Source: Artemia franciscana (taxonomy: Eukaryota; Arthropoda; Branchiopoda; Anostraca; Artemiidae). Taken from it: 64,000 nucleotides of DNA. This document shows positions 32,701-45,655 of this stretch, piece after piece. The position numbers were made by a program, and so were the translations under genes. Below the pieces are notes generated by a model, which was not told where the DNA came from, did no database searches, and saw only the letters and a program-made list of their open reading frames with translations. Positions within the stretch are counted from its first letter, which is position 1, and each line of letters starts with the position of its first letter. The stretch is from positions 37,244,519 through 37,308,518 of the forward strand of contig NC_088882.1 in assembly GCF_032884065.1 (NCBI RefSeq), read 5' to 3'.

Positions 32701-33490
32701 TTCTGCCTCTTGAGTCTCTTGGTCCCTTTTTATGGATTGGGGTTATATAAGATGTTTTCCAATAATGCGGTAGTTCCCCATTTCAAAGAGATAGCTGGAA
32801 CAGCATGCACAGGGTGTAGCTGAGAGCTTTTCAACACCCCCCTAAGAAGACGTGGATGAGCACCATCTGGTCCCTTTGACTTATTTACATCAAGCTTCTC
32901 AAGGCTATTGAAAACCATTACTTCACTTACTGACAGATCAGGCGTAGGGAAAAGCACTTCATACAATGGAGGATCTGGTGAGGAGGTACCTGAATTTTGG
33001 GTAAAGGCAGAAGCAAATTGTGCATTTAGAATGTCAGCCTTATATATTGGAGATGAGTGTAGTACACTTTGGTCAACAAGGTCAGGAATAGTATGATGAT
33101 TTGGGTTTTTAGAAGAGACATGTCTCCAAAAAGATCTTGGGTTCAACTTGATCTCAGAAGCTAATTTTTCCTCGTAGGCTGATTTCAGTTTTTTTTACAA
33201 AATCTGTTACATGATTTTCTACTGTCTTATAAAATGACAGGATCTCCTGGTTTCTCTTCTTCATATACCGTTTCCAAGCTCTAGATTTCTGGTTAATCAG
33301 CTTCTTAACTTCCTTAGTGAGGAAGGGAAGTGTTTTGGGCTGTTTCCTAAAAATAACCCTGGAGTGCTTCTTTTCAAGAGCAAGAAGAGTTTTTTAGAAA
33401 TTTAATCACGACTCATTGATGTCACTGGTTATAAGCATTGACCAGTTTGCAGATGAAAGTTCCTGCTGTATTGCCTCATAGTCGGTGAAA
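32701..33490 (-). pseudogene. CR1-like LINE copy 1, linker and RT N-terminus
   Basis: The minus frame 33146-32730 includes NPRSFWRHVSSKNPN, DLSVSEVMVFNSLEKLDVNK and SKGPDGAHPRLLR, the block before RT motif A. A frameshift near 32730 separates it from the RT palm. A broken linker frame (33490-33150) connects back to the endonuclease. Confidence 0.8.
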
Positions 33491-34132
33491 GTCTAAGGAC
33501 GAAATTTAGGTTGAGGACTACTATTTAGGGAAAACACAGACAGAATAACTAGGTGGTCACTACTAGCAATTGGCAGTAAATAATCATTACAAATGAGGGA
33601 ATCAGTATCATGCAAAATGACGAGGTCTAACAGCAAGGGATTCTGATCAGCTCTATAGCGTGTAGGCTTATCAATAGTCTGATGAAGAAAATTATTTGAT
33701 AGGCAAGATAAAAAAGGTGAATCTCTACTATTAGATGAAAAATGTCCAGTTCCTTCAACCCACTCAATTGCTGGAAAATTAAAATCTCCAGTGATTATTA
33801 ACTCAAATGAGCTAGGAAGGGATATTGAAGATGTCATTTTATCAATGATAGTTTTGAGGGCCAATTCACTATCTTCAAGGGAAGGAGCACTGGGAATTCA
33901 ATAAACGCACCCAAGACGCAAATTTTTATTAGCAATGGAGATATCAAGCCATACACTTTCTATCAAAGATATATCAAGCATAGTAGGATTTACAACACTA
34001 ACCTGGATACTATCTCTTACATAAACACCAACTCCTCTTCAACAATTTGGGTGCTCCAAGTTGCTAAATAGTTGATATCCCAAGATCTGTAGGGATGTAT
34101 CAGTAACCACCAAAAAACTATGTTTTGGTAAC
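33491..34132 (-). pseudogene. CR1-like LINE copy 1, main part of the endonuclease
   Basis: The frame includes LQILGYQLFSNLEHPN, RGVGVYVRDSIQV, ITGDFNFPAIEWVEG (catalytic GDFN) and SSDHLVILSVF (catalytic SDH). Stops occur near 34040 and 33900. It ends at the 7-bp target-site copy 34126-34132, where the I-clade LINE begins; the endonuclease resumes in frame at 39743. Confidence 0.85.
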
Positions 34133-34257
34133 TTCTTCTTCTTCTTATTCAGCAGACGGGCTTTTCAGTTGATACTATTTAGCCCTTTTCCTTTTGGCTC
34201 ACTCTGTGAGATCGACAGAGCTATGGAGCTGGTTTGTCTTGTATGATTTGTATCTGC

Positions 34258-37200
34258 TCAGATTTCTTGAAGTATATCTTTTGATACCAGCAGTTGAATT
34301 ATAAGAGAGTATATATTGATCTCTGTGCTCTGCGGGAGAGTATGGTCAGCAAGACTCTTGGCTGTTGGTGGAATTTTGTGGTGTTTGAAGCATTCTAACA
34401 TTTTACGTCGCAGGGTATACTGTGCAGACGTCAGCATATTACATTCAAATAGGCAGTGATCTATTGTTTCATTCTTAAGATTACATGACCTGCAAAGGGG
34501 GGACGAGGGAACTTCGCCACTTGAATTAGGAATCTGATATGAAAATGCCTGAAAATTTAGCCCATTTGAACCTGACCAAATCCTATGATAAATCTTGGAA
34601 AGGTGCTTACTTGGGAAAGGTGATGGGGTAGGATTCTTATTAATTATCAGTACCTCTGTAAATCTCCAGCGGTAAATATCTCTAATGGGGATTGGTCTCC
34701 CACTTGGCTGGTCAATATTTAAAGCATTTTTGGCTATTTCATCTGCCTTATGGTTACCTATTATACCTGAGTGGCTTGGAATATACTGTATATGAGTTAA
34801 AATACCTTTTGTAGCAAAAATATCAATAATCCTAAGACAAAGAAATGTGTCAATATCCATCTTATTTTGAGAAGCTGACGAAAGAAGCTCTAGGCTTGAC
34901 AAAGAATCAGAATATATTATAATATTTTTAATATTAACTTTCATATATTCATTAACCATGAGGAAATCTAGTGCCATGATTATGGCGTTTAGCTCGGCAG
35001 ACATTACAGATGAATTATCTTGTAATCTCTCTCCTAAAGCGATATTATGGGTTGGGAAGAAAGCTCCGCTTGCCACTTTCTCATTCATTTTGGACCCATC
35101 TACAAAAATTTGGAAATAATTTTTATAAGCAACATTATTTAGTTCGGCAAATTTTTTCTGAATAAAAGAAATGGGGGTAAGTTCTTTGGTCCACTTTGAG
35201 AAGTCAGTCTTTATTATGGGGGTTGACCAACTCCAAGGGGGGGTTTGGGGGAATGTGGGTGCAATAGATTTTACTGGCACTGGGAACTTCTTCTGGATAT
35301 TTGCATATTCATTTGCAACGCCTCTAAACATAGATGGATTTCTTAACCAGTTATGCAGGGTATGAGAATCATTAGCTTCAATTTTTGTAAGGTACTTAAT
35401 TAGTAGAGATCTTCTTCTTTCATTTATTGGTGATAGTCCACTCTCAGTAAGCAGAAACTTAGTTTTGTTGGTTTCCTAAGACCAAATATAAGACGAATTA
35501 TATCATTTTGTGTCGTTTCGATTTTTTGCATGTGGGTCTTAGCACAAGCACCATACACTATGAGGCCATAATCAATATGGGGCCTTATATATGATTTATA
35601 AAATTGGATTAGTGTTTTCTCATTACAGCCCCAAGGTGTGGCTAGTAGCCTTTTAATTATTCTTGTTTTTCTATAGCACTTTTTTATTGTATTTGTGATG
35701 TGGAGGTGGAAATTTAGTTTTTGGTCAAGTATGAGCCCTAGGTAATTAATTTGATTGTCCTCTGGGATAAGTATTCCATTTAATGTTAGCCTAGCATCAT
35801 AATGATTTCGCTTATGGTGGAATTGGATAATTTTTGACTTTGTGGGTGCAGTAGGTAAAATGGACTTTTGGGAGAACTTTTCAAATTGGAAAAGTGCATT
35901 TTGCAACTTTGAATGCGTAATCTCGAAGGTATTGCCAGTTGCCCATAATACCAGATCGTCAGCGTACTGTAGATTGGTATGTGGGAGGTTCATGTCCCAC
36001 AGAAAAAGTGAAAATAGGAGGCAGCTCAGGACTGCACCCTGTGGAAGGCCTTTGGTTATTGGAGTTTTGGGTGAAGAGGCTGAACCTACACAAACAATGA
36101 AACTTCGGTTTTCTATAAAGGATTTTATGAAGGATACAAGTTTGGGGGGTAGTCCAAGGTTTGTAAGTTTAACTAATAGAATCTGGTGGTCAACATTATC
36201 ATAAGCTCCTTCAAAATCTAGGAATGCAGCAGTTAAGACATTATTTTTTGATAGGGATTCATTTATTGCATTTGTTAACACTATGAAAGCATCTGTTGAT
36301 GAGTGGTGTTTCCTGAAGCCAGTTTGAGTATGAGGTATCAGATTATTCTTCTCAACAAACCAAAGCAGCCGATGGTAAATCATTTTCTCCATTAATTTTC
36401 CCAGCACTGGGGTAATCATTATGGGTCTATATGACTGAGGGTCATGTTTAGGTTTATTTTTCTTTAAAATTGGTATAAGAGATGAACATTTCCAGATATT
36501 AGGGAATGTGGATGTAGCCCATGCATGGTTATAGCAATTTAGGAGCTCCTGTTTGTACAAAGGGGAAAGATTCTTTATCCATATAGGGTGTATATTATCA
36601 TAGCTACTTGTAGCATTGGCCTTGATATGCTGAATTGCATTATTCAATTCATGTATCGAGAAGGGATGGTTTATATATTCTGAACCTGGTCGGGGCTGGT
36701 AAATAGGATTTGTCATGATTTGTGTGGTGATATTTTGGTTTTTTGATGTTAGCTTCTTTGAGAAAAGGGAGGCAAATAATTTTGCCTTATCAGTGTCGTT
36801 ATCATAGTGGGAATTCTCATGTATTAGTTCATACATAAGAGGGTTGGAGGATGTTTTTTTCCCACAGATTTTGCTTATAAGTCTATGTATTCTTGGCTCA
36901 GATGTTTCTCTGGAAAGATTATTTGCAAAATTATTCCAATAATTATATTTGGCATTAGTTATTGTTCTCTTGAGGTTAGCCTCTGCTTGTAATTTACTTA
37001 AATATGTGTCAGGGGATGGTTTTCTTAGGTATGCTCTCCTAGTTGCATTTTTTATTCTCCACATAATTTGGCAATCTTTTGTCCACCATGCTTTAGGGGT
37101 GTGTTTAGGGATGGTTTTCCTAGGTGAAGTTCTGGGGATAGCTTGATTAGCTGCATTTGTTAATATTGATGTCATAGCTTCAGCACACGTGTCAGCAGTT

Positions 37201-38033
37201 ACAACTGAGGTATGAGATTTCTGGGTTAAACTTAGGACTTCTTCATTAAGCTTATTTCTAAACATGGTCCAATTTGCTTTGGTGTTGACATATTTAGGGA
37301 TATGTGGGAGAATGTTGGCTGGTTCATTTAAAGAGGATACTATTGCAAAATGGTCAGTGCATAGATTTTCAATTTTCTTAATATAAATTTTATTTAGTAT
37401 ATTTATTGAAACAATTTGTAGGTCAATAGTTGAAAATTTACCACTTTTGGGGTTAAAATATGTATTTAGATTAGGAGGGGTAGCAATTGCTAAATCGGCA
37501 TTATTTGAAATCAATCTTTCAATGAGCTTACCAGCTTTATTTGCTGGCTTATCCCCCCACAGAAGACTGTGGGCATTAAAATCCCCGCAGATGATTATGT
37601 TTTTTAGCATATTAGAATTAGTAATATAAGTGAAAAAATCCATGGCATCTGTAGTCTGGCCATTGGGGTTATAAAGACTTAATATGTATGTTTTTGTATT
37701 ATTTATCCAAACATTGATGCCAATAACATCAACATCATTTGAAAAATCTGGGAAATTAATACCGCAAAATTTAATATTATTATTTAAAATTATAGCTACG
37801 CCACCTCCTTTTCTCTGAGAAGACCTATCCTTTCTCAGGATAGTATATCCTGGAAACTTTGTTTGTTGGTTATTAGTCAAATGGGTTTCTTGAAGGCAAG
37901 CAATATCAATGGAATTTTTATTCATAAAAGATAAAAGTTCATTTAACTTATTTTCTGAAAGTGATCTTACATTCCACTGAAGTATTGAAATATGCTGCTT
38001 TGTTGTTTTAATTTTCATTTTGCTGTGTATCAA
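34258..38033 (-). CDS. I-clade LINE ORF2 (endonuclease, RT, RNase H) with one frameshift
   Basis: The first frame, 38033-35424 (869 residues), starts with an APE-type endonuclease: QWNVRSL at about 19, QETHL at 48, GDFNAHSLLWG at 150, TDHF at 226. The RT follows: SYRPIMITPVLGK at 535, motif A FLDFEGAYDNVDH at 604, motif B KGLPQGAVLSCLLF at 661, motif C YADD at 690. Around 35448 a 1-nt change shifts the frame, because codons for TESGLSPINERR continue in the frame of the next ORF. That part (Met at 35331 to 34258) carries RNase H: FVDGS, SAELNAIIMAL, IYSDSLSSLELL and SHSGIIGNHKADEIAK give the D-E-D-D set. All catalytic residues are present, and only the frameshift prevents a full polyprotein. 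Confidence 0.88.
35424..35460 (-). other. Frameshift site in I-clade ORF2
   Basis: Upstream of about 35450 the frame reads KPTKLSFCL and then runs to a stop at 35424. One base away, ACTGAGAGTGGACTATCACC continues as TESGLSP into the RNase H frame. A 1-nt deletion is the simplest reading. No obvious slippery heptamer is seen. Confidence 0.75.
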
Positions 38034-39504
38034 TCTTTAGCTTTGCTAGGAGCAGAGCAAGATCTTTTTTTGCTTGGATATGCATGTGATTGGGTAGGTA
38101 CAACTTTGCCAATTCGCTTATTATTTTTGCTTTTTGTGGTTGTTTTAGGTTCATTGACTGTACTGCATTAGAATTTAGTATAAATAGGCACATGTTAGGT
38201 GTTAATTCATTTGGATATTCATCTGGCTTTTTGTTGATAATTTGATTAATACCCGTTAATACTTCTGATTCATTTCTACTCGGGAGAGGTGGCCATTCTG
38301 ATATTCTATCATTACTTGTAGAGGCTGGAAGGTTTGTCCAGGGTGAACCTCTCTTATAGGAATGTGAGCTTGGTTGCTTTGAGGAAGGAGTCTTATTGGG
38401 GGTGCTTGATGCTTTTGGTAGAATGGTTGGTCTGTGGGTGAGAGGGTTGGGTGGTTTCATAAAGTTTTTGGTCAGGTGTGATTGAGCTGCATTTGCTTCC
38501 ATTGCTGCAAAAGGGTAAGGTATGTTTTTTTCTGTTGCTATTTGGAGTGTTAGTGCTCGTTTTTTATATACAGGGCATAAAGTTTTATTAGTAGAATCGT
38601 GGGGACCATTGCAGTTGATACATTTTGGCTGATTGTTTTTACAATTTATCATTCCAGTGGGGTGGGAGTTTTTACAAGAATTGCATTCATGTAATGTTTC
38701 ACTGCATGTGTTTTTTGTGTGTCCTAGTCTTAGACATTTTTGGCATTGGATAGGTTTTGGCTTGTAGGGCTTGTGGGGTTTCCTTTGTCCAAATAGGAAT
38801 ATCTGATCCAGGTTATTATTTTCTTCTCTTAGTGTGAATAAGAAAGACTTGCTTAACTTTTGGCCATTGGCATCTGGTTTACCCAATTGGGTTACATCAG
38901 CTACTGGGATTGGGTTACCAGTTCTGTCAGAGAGTCCTTCTTTTAGATCCTGAATAGGAATTTCTGGAGGGATGTTATACACTACTATTTTAGTTGGGTT
39001 TTGGTTTGGGGACCAGAGAACAGATTTTATTGGTATGTTAAGAAGAGATTTTGAATTCTGTAATATGTCTGCTGATTTAGAATCTTGAAGGGCTATTAGC
39101 AGAGATCCATCACGGTTAATGTTTAATGAAAACATTGATTTTAACATTTTAAAGATTGCAACCCTCAAAAGAGCTACCTTTTTTATCTCAAAGGGGGTAT
39201 CTGGAGTGATTTTTAAGTAAATTCCAAGGTTTTGTGAGGGGAATGTTGGATTATGGGAAGGGGTATTATTTTTGATTGGTGAAATCTTTTTCCTTTTTTT
39301 TGAGTTTCTTGATAGGACCTCCTGAAATTCATTTTCAGTCTCATCCTGTATTGTGACATACGCCCCGACTTCCACCATTGTATTATTCAATGACCCCTCA
39401 TGTGAGCTTTGAGAAAGTTGACTTGACCAGCCAAGGGGTTGAATGTTTTCAGTGGTACTTGGGGTAGGGTCAGGGGGGATTTTTTTAGGTGGTGTTCTAT
39501 GCAT
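38008..39504 (-). CDS. I-clade LINE ORF1 (Gag-like RNA-binding protein)
   Basis: 498 residues. The N-terminus is Pro/Ser-rich and a basic KKRKK lies near residue 70. Three zinc knuckles follow: CQKCLRLGHTKNTC at about 254-267, CNSCKNSHPTGMINC at 274-288 and CINCNGPHDSTNKTLC at 295-310. A Pro/Ser-rich segment and a helical C-terminus close it. ORF1 proteins of this type bind the element RNA. Its end overlaps the ORF2 start by 26 nt in another frame, the usual compact arrangement. The frame is fully open, and the start is the first Met after the 5' UTR. Confidence 0.85.
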   Translation of the reverse strand: MHRTPPKKIPPDPTPSTTENIQPLGWSSQLSQSSHEGSLNNTMVEVGAYVTIQDETENEFQEVLSRNSKKRKKISPIKNNTPSHNPTFPSQNLGIYLKITPDTPFEIKKVALLRVAIFKMLKSMFSLNINRDGSLLIALQDSKSADILQNSKSLLNIPIKSVLWSPNQNPTKIVVYNIPPEIPIQDLKEGLSDRTGNPIPVADVTQLGKPDANGQKLSKSFLFTLREENNNLDQIFLFGQRKPHKPYKPKPIQCQKCLRLGHTKNTCSETLHECNSCKNSHPTGMINCKNNQPKCINCNGPHDSTNKTLCPVYKKRALTLQIATEKNIPYPFAAMEANAAQSHLTKNFMKPPNPLTHRPTILPKASSTPNKTPSSKQPSSHSYKRGSPWTNLPASTSNDRISEWPPLPSRNESEVLTGINQIINKKPDEYPNELTPNMCLFILNSNAVQSMNLKQPQKAKIISELAKLYLPNHMHIQAKKDLALLLAKLKIDTQQNEN

Positions 39505-39742
39505 TGCCTATTGGAATAAGCTTTAATACAATCAAAAAAAAAGAAGGGAAAAATTGATAATATAAAACCAGACTGTCTGCCACTCGTTCAAAGGGAGGAC
39601 TTCACCATCCACAAAAAAACACTATAGTGTTGTCTAGAAGATGGTTTGGTATAAGATTGGTTCAACTGACTGCTGATAAATTTGGGTAAATATCACAAGA
39701 ACTTTTATTATAAATTTCTTTAAGCGTTGCTGTTGCTGTTGC

Positions 39743-40192
39743 TGGTAACAATTCAACAAAACTTGCTACATCAGCTGCTTCTTCCCTAAGAAGCACTCCA
39801 GCTTCTAGAAGCTTATTTGTCAGACAGTCAACATTGCTTGAAAGAACACGGAAAGTATTCCCAGAAAGGGGATTCTGACTTGGGAAATTTGGCTGTTGAG
39901 ACTCAGAGGTAACATCAGATATAGTACTTGAAAAACTTGAGTCTGCTGAATTCTGAAATGACAAGAGCAAATTATTAGATATAACATTTGAATTAACATT
40001 AGCAGAAATAACACTTAAATTGACATGGGAAACATTTGGAGAAGGATTGGATGAAGCTTCACAAGAAATATCAACTGACAGTTTATCAAAACGAAGCGCC
40101 AGGGAAACACAACTATTTACATGAAGATGCAATGATATAACTAGGTTTCTGTCGCGGATTGGTTTGGAGGGGGGAGGGTTGGCGCTTACCAA
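39743..40192 (-). pseudogene. CR1-like LINE copy 1, start of ORF2 and endonuclease
   Basis: The minus frame begins at a Met (40192), is Ser-rich, and enters the endonuclease with FRVLSSNVDCLTNKLLEAGV and ADVASFVELLP. At 39743 it is cut by the I-clade element and continues in frame at 34132. The open frame running past 39743 to 39662 belongs to the inserted element. Confidence 0.8.
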
Positions 40193-40520
40193 CTGCGATG
40201 AGCAGCCTCGTTTTTTTCAACTCCTCAACTAAGGCCTTTCTCCTTTTTCTCTCTGTCTTGGATGCGTCACCACGAAAATGTATATCCTCATGGAGCTCGC
40301 GGGAGCGGTTGATGATTTACCTTTTGATGTCCAGGCTTGGGGCAGTAAAAAGGACAGGAGGTGGGCATGCAGATGGCAGAGAGTTGGTAGGGATTGGAAG
40401 TCTTCTCAGATTATTGATGTGAAAGTCTTTGAAAACATCTGGTCTTTCAAAATTTGAATTTAGACAGAAGTTAGCTGTACATTCTAGTTTATATAGCCCA
40501 CAATTATTCTGTTTCACAGC
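40193..40520 (-). pseudogene. CR1-like LINE copy 1, end of ORF1
   Basis: The minus frame reads IINRSRELHEDIHFRGDASK, then a basic helical stretch (TERKRRKALVEELKKTRLLI) and ends at a stop near 40140. Basic coiled-coil-like segments are usual in CR1 ORF1 proteins. The upstream limit is not clear. Confidence 0.5.
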
Positions 40521-40600
40521 AATAAATATAGATTAAGTTCATCCATGATTGACTGTATCTTTCATTAGGCTATGTTGTTCAAACTTCATGATCCCATGTC

Positions 40601-42150
40601 AAAAATTACCTTAAATTATAGCTTGGAACAATCTAAGGATTTCTCCTTGTAGAGTGCCAGAATGATAAATTGATTTGTTTTCAAAATTCATTAATGACCA
40701 GGTACAGTTAGATGATCAGCTGTATCCCAGTTGAGTTTATGCTCTCTGGAGGATCATTCAGTATCTAGCCTTTGTTTGATAGCATCAGCTGTAACTTCTT
40801 CAGATAGTTGGTTCCAACTGTTGACAATTTGTGAGGAAAAGATTTGAGTGTAAACTCTATATATGGTGGGCTCTTTCACAAGTTTCAAGAGATGACCTCT
40901 AGTTCAGGAACTAGGACCAATAGTAGAGATTAATGCTGAAGAGTATTAGACCTAATTAGCTTATAGGCTAATATAGCATCCCCTTTACTTCTCCTGTAAA
41001 CAAGTGTAGGAAGATTGAGCTTTGATAATCTTACAGCTTAGAAAACCTCCTGCTGGTCAGATTTCACTTTGGTGGCATGTCTCTGGACATCTTCAAGAAC
41101 TTTTGTGTCTTTTTTAAAATAAGTGGTGGCTAGAGACATTCTGATTTGAAGCTTAGGATGCACATGTCCCTTATATAGAAGACTGATGACTTAAGGGGAA
41201 TACGTGGAAAGAGAACACTTAATCTGTTCCATAGTGAACTAGCACCAGCAGCAGACCTCTTAGCAGCAGTGCTGAATTTTAGTTCATTGTCAATAGTAAC
41301 ATCAACATTTCCTTATTATTTACAGAGGAGAGGGGCTGGCCTATGGAAAAATAAGAGCAACAAGGATTCATTTTGCCAAAGTGAATGATACAGCACTTCA
41401 CAACATTAAATTCAAGAAGTCAACTCTCATCCCATTTGATCAAGCTACCCAAGATTATTTTGGAAAAGGGCATGATACAAGGGCATGTCCCTAATGAAAC
41501 TGATGATCCTGTAAGTTAATCTTCACAGAACTAGGGCCTGTATCCCTTGCTTGAACAACCTCTGTGAAGTGCCCATCCAGTCCCAAACTATAGATACATT
41601 TAAGAAAGGAGTTGATTTGGACTGAGCTAATGCAGGGTGCATGCTAACCTGGGATGCTAAGCCAAAGTCATTTTGCACCACCATGAAGATGTTCCACAGT
41701 AGGCTCATCATCACCTTATCTTTCTTGACATTCAGTTTAAGGTAGTTTAAGGATAGAGAGTTTTTTTTTAAGTTGATAATTGATAGAGCATTGTTGATGA
41801 AGATATTAAATGGGACAGGACTTTAAAACACTTTCCTGAGGAACTCCACTCAAAATATATGTAGAGGAAGAAAGAGTATGGTTATCAGAGTTGTCAAATA
41901 ACTGAACACATTGAAATTGTAGATAAAAGAAAAAAAAAGGATGCAGAGCAGGGATTTCTCTTCAAGTCTAACTGCACATAATATAAATACAAGTTGCTTG
42001 TGACAAACTTTGTCAAAAGCTTTAGAAAAGTCAAGTAGAATCATGTCTGCTGACACTCTTGTATTAAGTAAGTTTGTGATGTGGCTGTATGATTTTAGGA
42101 GAGTGATTTCAAAAGATCTTAATAATTTTACCATTAGGCTCTTTTTTTAA
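40601..42150 (-). pseudogene. CR1-like LINE copy 3 (decayed RT to 3' end)
   Basis: Minus-strand RT motif A MILLDFSKAFDKVCHKQLV (about 42000-42060, Asp retained) is followed by many broken frames and the same 3' UTR block as copy 2 (ACCTTAAAT...TAGCTTGGA near 40601-40630). It is more diverged than copies 1 and 2. Confidence 0.7.
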
Positions 42151-42720
42151 TTTACCTTTTCATCATATTAGCTGTCAGCCTGAAAATCCTCCCCCTCTCT
42201 CTTGCTGAAAAGATGTACAGCCATAATAATATATTAGTGTGTTGCTCTTTCTATTGATTAAGCTACTGGAAGAATGGTTACTTTGTGTGAACTTGGAGAC
42301 ATCCAGTTTAGCCTTAGTGATTAATTTTCTATATAGCCTAGGTATTAATTAGAGGATTAGAGGGGTGAGGCTAGAGACGAATTTTTAAAATACAAATAAA
42401 AATTAAAATGAGAACAAGTTTAGCAATCTAAAACACTCCCCTGTTTGTTCTAGCATTCCTTCTTTTGAAAAGGTGTCATACTTAGCCTTTACCATATTTT
42501 TTCTTCTTAATAATTTAAAAGCAAATTTTAGGATCAGGAAGAGGGATGCATCAGGAAGAAAACAATTTCACATACTTTAAAATTCTCAGGACTAAAACAT
42601 TTAAAATAATTACTTATATCATTCCTTATGACATACCACTAAACCTTAGTCCTGTACATCTCCTAATAATCAAACATATTCTCCAAACCTTATTACAAGC
42701 AAGATAATATTCTACCCCTA
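42151..42720. other. Anonymous AT-rich DNA
   Basis: No gene or repeat recognised. Confidence 0.5.
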
Positions 42721-42724
42721 TTCA

Positions 42725-43640
42725 TATAGATTACTTTGTTTGATGTTGTCCTAAGGATCACAACAAGGGCCATGGGAGGCAACAGAATCAAATGGGGAAG
42801 CGAACCTCTCCTAGACTTAGATATTGCTGATAGTTTGACTATCTTAGATGAAATATTGGCAAAATGGACAGAATTTTAGAGTATCATAGAGTTTAGGGTC
42901 CGAGAATATGTTTGAAAATTAATGTTAAAAAGACTAAATTTCTAAAATTGGGTGTGAGTGAAAGCCTAGATATAGTGTTAGGGTAACAAAAAATTAATTT
43001 ATTGGACAGGTTCACTTACTTTAGCTGTATGATTAGTAAAGGCGGTGGGTATAGTGAATGTGTTAGAAGTATAATAGCTAAAGCCAAGGGTGTATTTTCT
43101 CACCTGTAAAAAGTTCTGAAGGATAAGAAGATAGTCTGTAAACCAAGATTGGAATATCTGAAGCTTAATTGATGACAGTGGTCAAGTATGTTTCCTAAGT
43201 TTAGGCACTCGAAAATACAGAGGAGGATTTGCTAGATGTTTACCAGAGACATTTTCTATGGTTTATCTTGGATATCTACCACATTTCAAGTAGTAAACTA
43301 CTCAAAAAATATGGCTGGATCATTCTTTACAGGAATATAATGAAAGAAAGGTTAAGATGGCTTGGGCCCATTCTGTGGATGAAGGATGAACATTGCCAAA
43401 GATCATCCTTGTTGGCCAACCATATAAGGACAAAAAAGCAGTTTGTCTCCAAAAAGATGGGAGGAAATTGGAACTTCTTTGGAGGGTGTCAGGAAGGAGG
43501 CTTTGAATAAATTGAGATGGAGAAGGAGTGCTTGTTGATTTGCATAGGTTTGTGCTGGAGTGAGTTGCTGGTAGTTGTAAACCATATATATTTCAAATTT
43601 TCGTGCACTGAATTGTGTACTATTTTTGACATGGAATTTC
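42725..43640 (+). pseudogene. RTE-like LINE RT remnant
   Basis: The + strand reads in shifting frames: LDLDYADSLTILDE (YADD block with the second Asp lost), RICLKINVKKTKFLKLG, RFTYFSCMISKGGG, SIIAKAKGVFSHL. In the frame from 43229 follow MKERLRWLGPILWMKDEHC and MGGNWNFFGG, ending with the WRRSACLF tail. The order RT motif C, 'KIN.KKTK', 'FTYL', 'RLRWLGH' is that of RTE-clade ORF2. Confidence 0.7.
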
Positions 43641-44565
43641 CATTACAGCAATTAAATAAAACATTTTTAATAGTGACCTGGACCATTAAACAAGATTAAC
43701 AAAATCTGTATATCTCGTAGAAGCAGAATAATGCAAATCTATCCAACACAACACCTTTTTTTGTAGGTCAAAAGTAGTGAAAAGAGTTCCCTTCAATAGC
43801 GATTAACATTTTGAATATCAAGGACATGAAAATGAAACCATTTTTTCCCTCAGACTGCCTAGTTTGTCTTGTGCAAAGTTTATCATTTTGCTACCACACT
43901 GAGACATGGGAAAAAAACAGACACTACTTTAGCTTTATAACAATGTTTTTTCTATTTACACAACAACAATGATTGCAATACCAACCTTGTTGAGAAGGGT
44001 GTATATGCAAGCAGGTGTAGTTTGTTTGTCAGATTATTGAGCAAAATCTCTCAATGGCCTTTTAAACCGTCTCTGTGCTTCATATTCTATTTTTAGTTCA
44101 TTTTAGAACTAGACAATGATGATAAACTACCATCTTCTAATTTTTAATTCTCGAAAAGTATGACTGGGTATTCTGTGGTTTACACTTGCAGTAGCTACTG
44201 GTTTAATTCTATGCTTCCCGTGATTTGGACTTGCTTGCAATTATTTAGGTTTATTTTCGTTTCTAAAACACAATTTCACCATTAAAACAATCAAAGAATT
44301 ATTCAATCCACATGTATTTTTATTTTGGTAGACTGATATTGTTTCTCAGTGTCTTGCTACATGTCTGAATACTTGTATTATTATTGTTATTCAAAGTGGT
44401 TTGTTTTGTTATTCTGTATTGTAAATATTTGGTTTGGGTCACAGAATGGTTGGCCCCAATTAGGAAGTAAGATGGAGGAATCTGGTAATGACAGTGACTA
44501 TGTGCCTTGTCAGGATGAAAATAGTTTAGATTTATAATTGCTAGTCTTGGGCAGTGGTGTGTTCA
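43641..44565. other. Anonymous DNA upstream of a TA tract
   Basis: A short frame at 44440-44537 (MEESGNDSDYVPCQDE) follows a possible acceptor TCACAG but ends at a stop and joins to nothing, so it is not called. Confidence 0.5.
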
Positions 44566-44566
44566 T

Positions 44567-44567
<1 letters not shown>

Positions 44568-44647
<80 letters not shown>
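44568..44647. repeat. (TA)n microsatellite, about 80 bp
   Basis: Pure TA dinucleotide run. Confidence 0.98.
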
Positions 44648-45490
<843 letters not shown>

Positions 45491-45655
45491 CCAGTTAAGC
45501 CTCTACAATTGATAAACATAAATCTTTGCCAAGGTAAAGATCGTGACCTTGGGAGAATTCTTTTATGGTCTCCCAGCCACTCAGCTATCATTTGTAAATG
45601 GTTCACCAAAGTTGGGCCAAAGGTATGTCAGTTCTGATGTGACCTTGGCTTCACA

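Larger units (their letters stand above)
34133..39742 (-). mobile_element. Nearly intact I-clade LINE (about 5.6 kb) inserted in a CR1-like LINE
   Basis: Flanked by TGGTAAC at 34126-34132 and 39743-39749, a 7-bp target-site duplication. Removing it restores the CR1 endonuclease frame (FVELLP joined to LPKHSFLVV). Order on the minus strand: 5' UTR (39742-39505), ORF1, ORF2 with endonuclease, RT and RNase H, 3' UTR, and a GAA-type tail (34133-34146). RNase H after RT, zinc-knuckle ORF1 and a short-repeat tail fit the I superfamily. The only clear lesion is a 1-nt frameshift near 35448, so the insertion is young. Confidence 0.9.

Noticed and set aside
34258..38033. Reverse transcriptase as part of a retron, DGR or Cas-linked system
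   Set aside because: Domain order endonuclease-RT-RNase H with a zinc-knuckle ORF1 and target-site duplication identifies a LINE.
39662..39742. Extension of the CR1 ORF2 frame to 39662
   Set aside because: These codons lie within the 5' UTR of the inserted I element; the true continuation is at 34132.
44349..44537. Exon encoding MEESGNDSDYVPCQDE upstream of the zinc-finger gene
   Set aside because: It ends in a stop codon without a usable donor, and exon 1 at 48812 already supplies a start with upstream in-frame stops.
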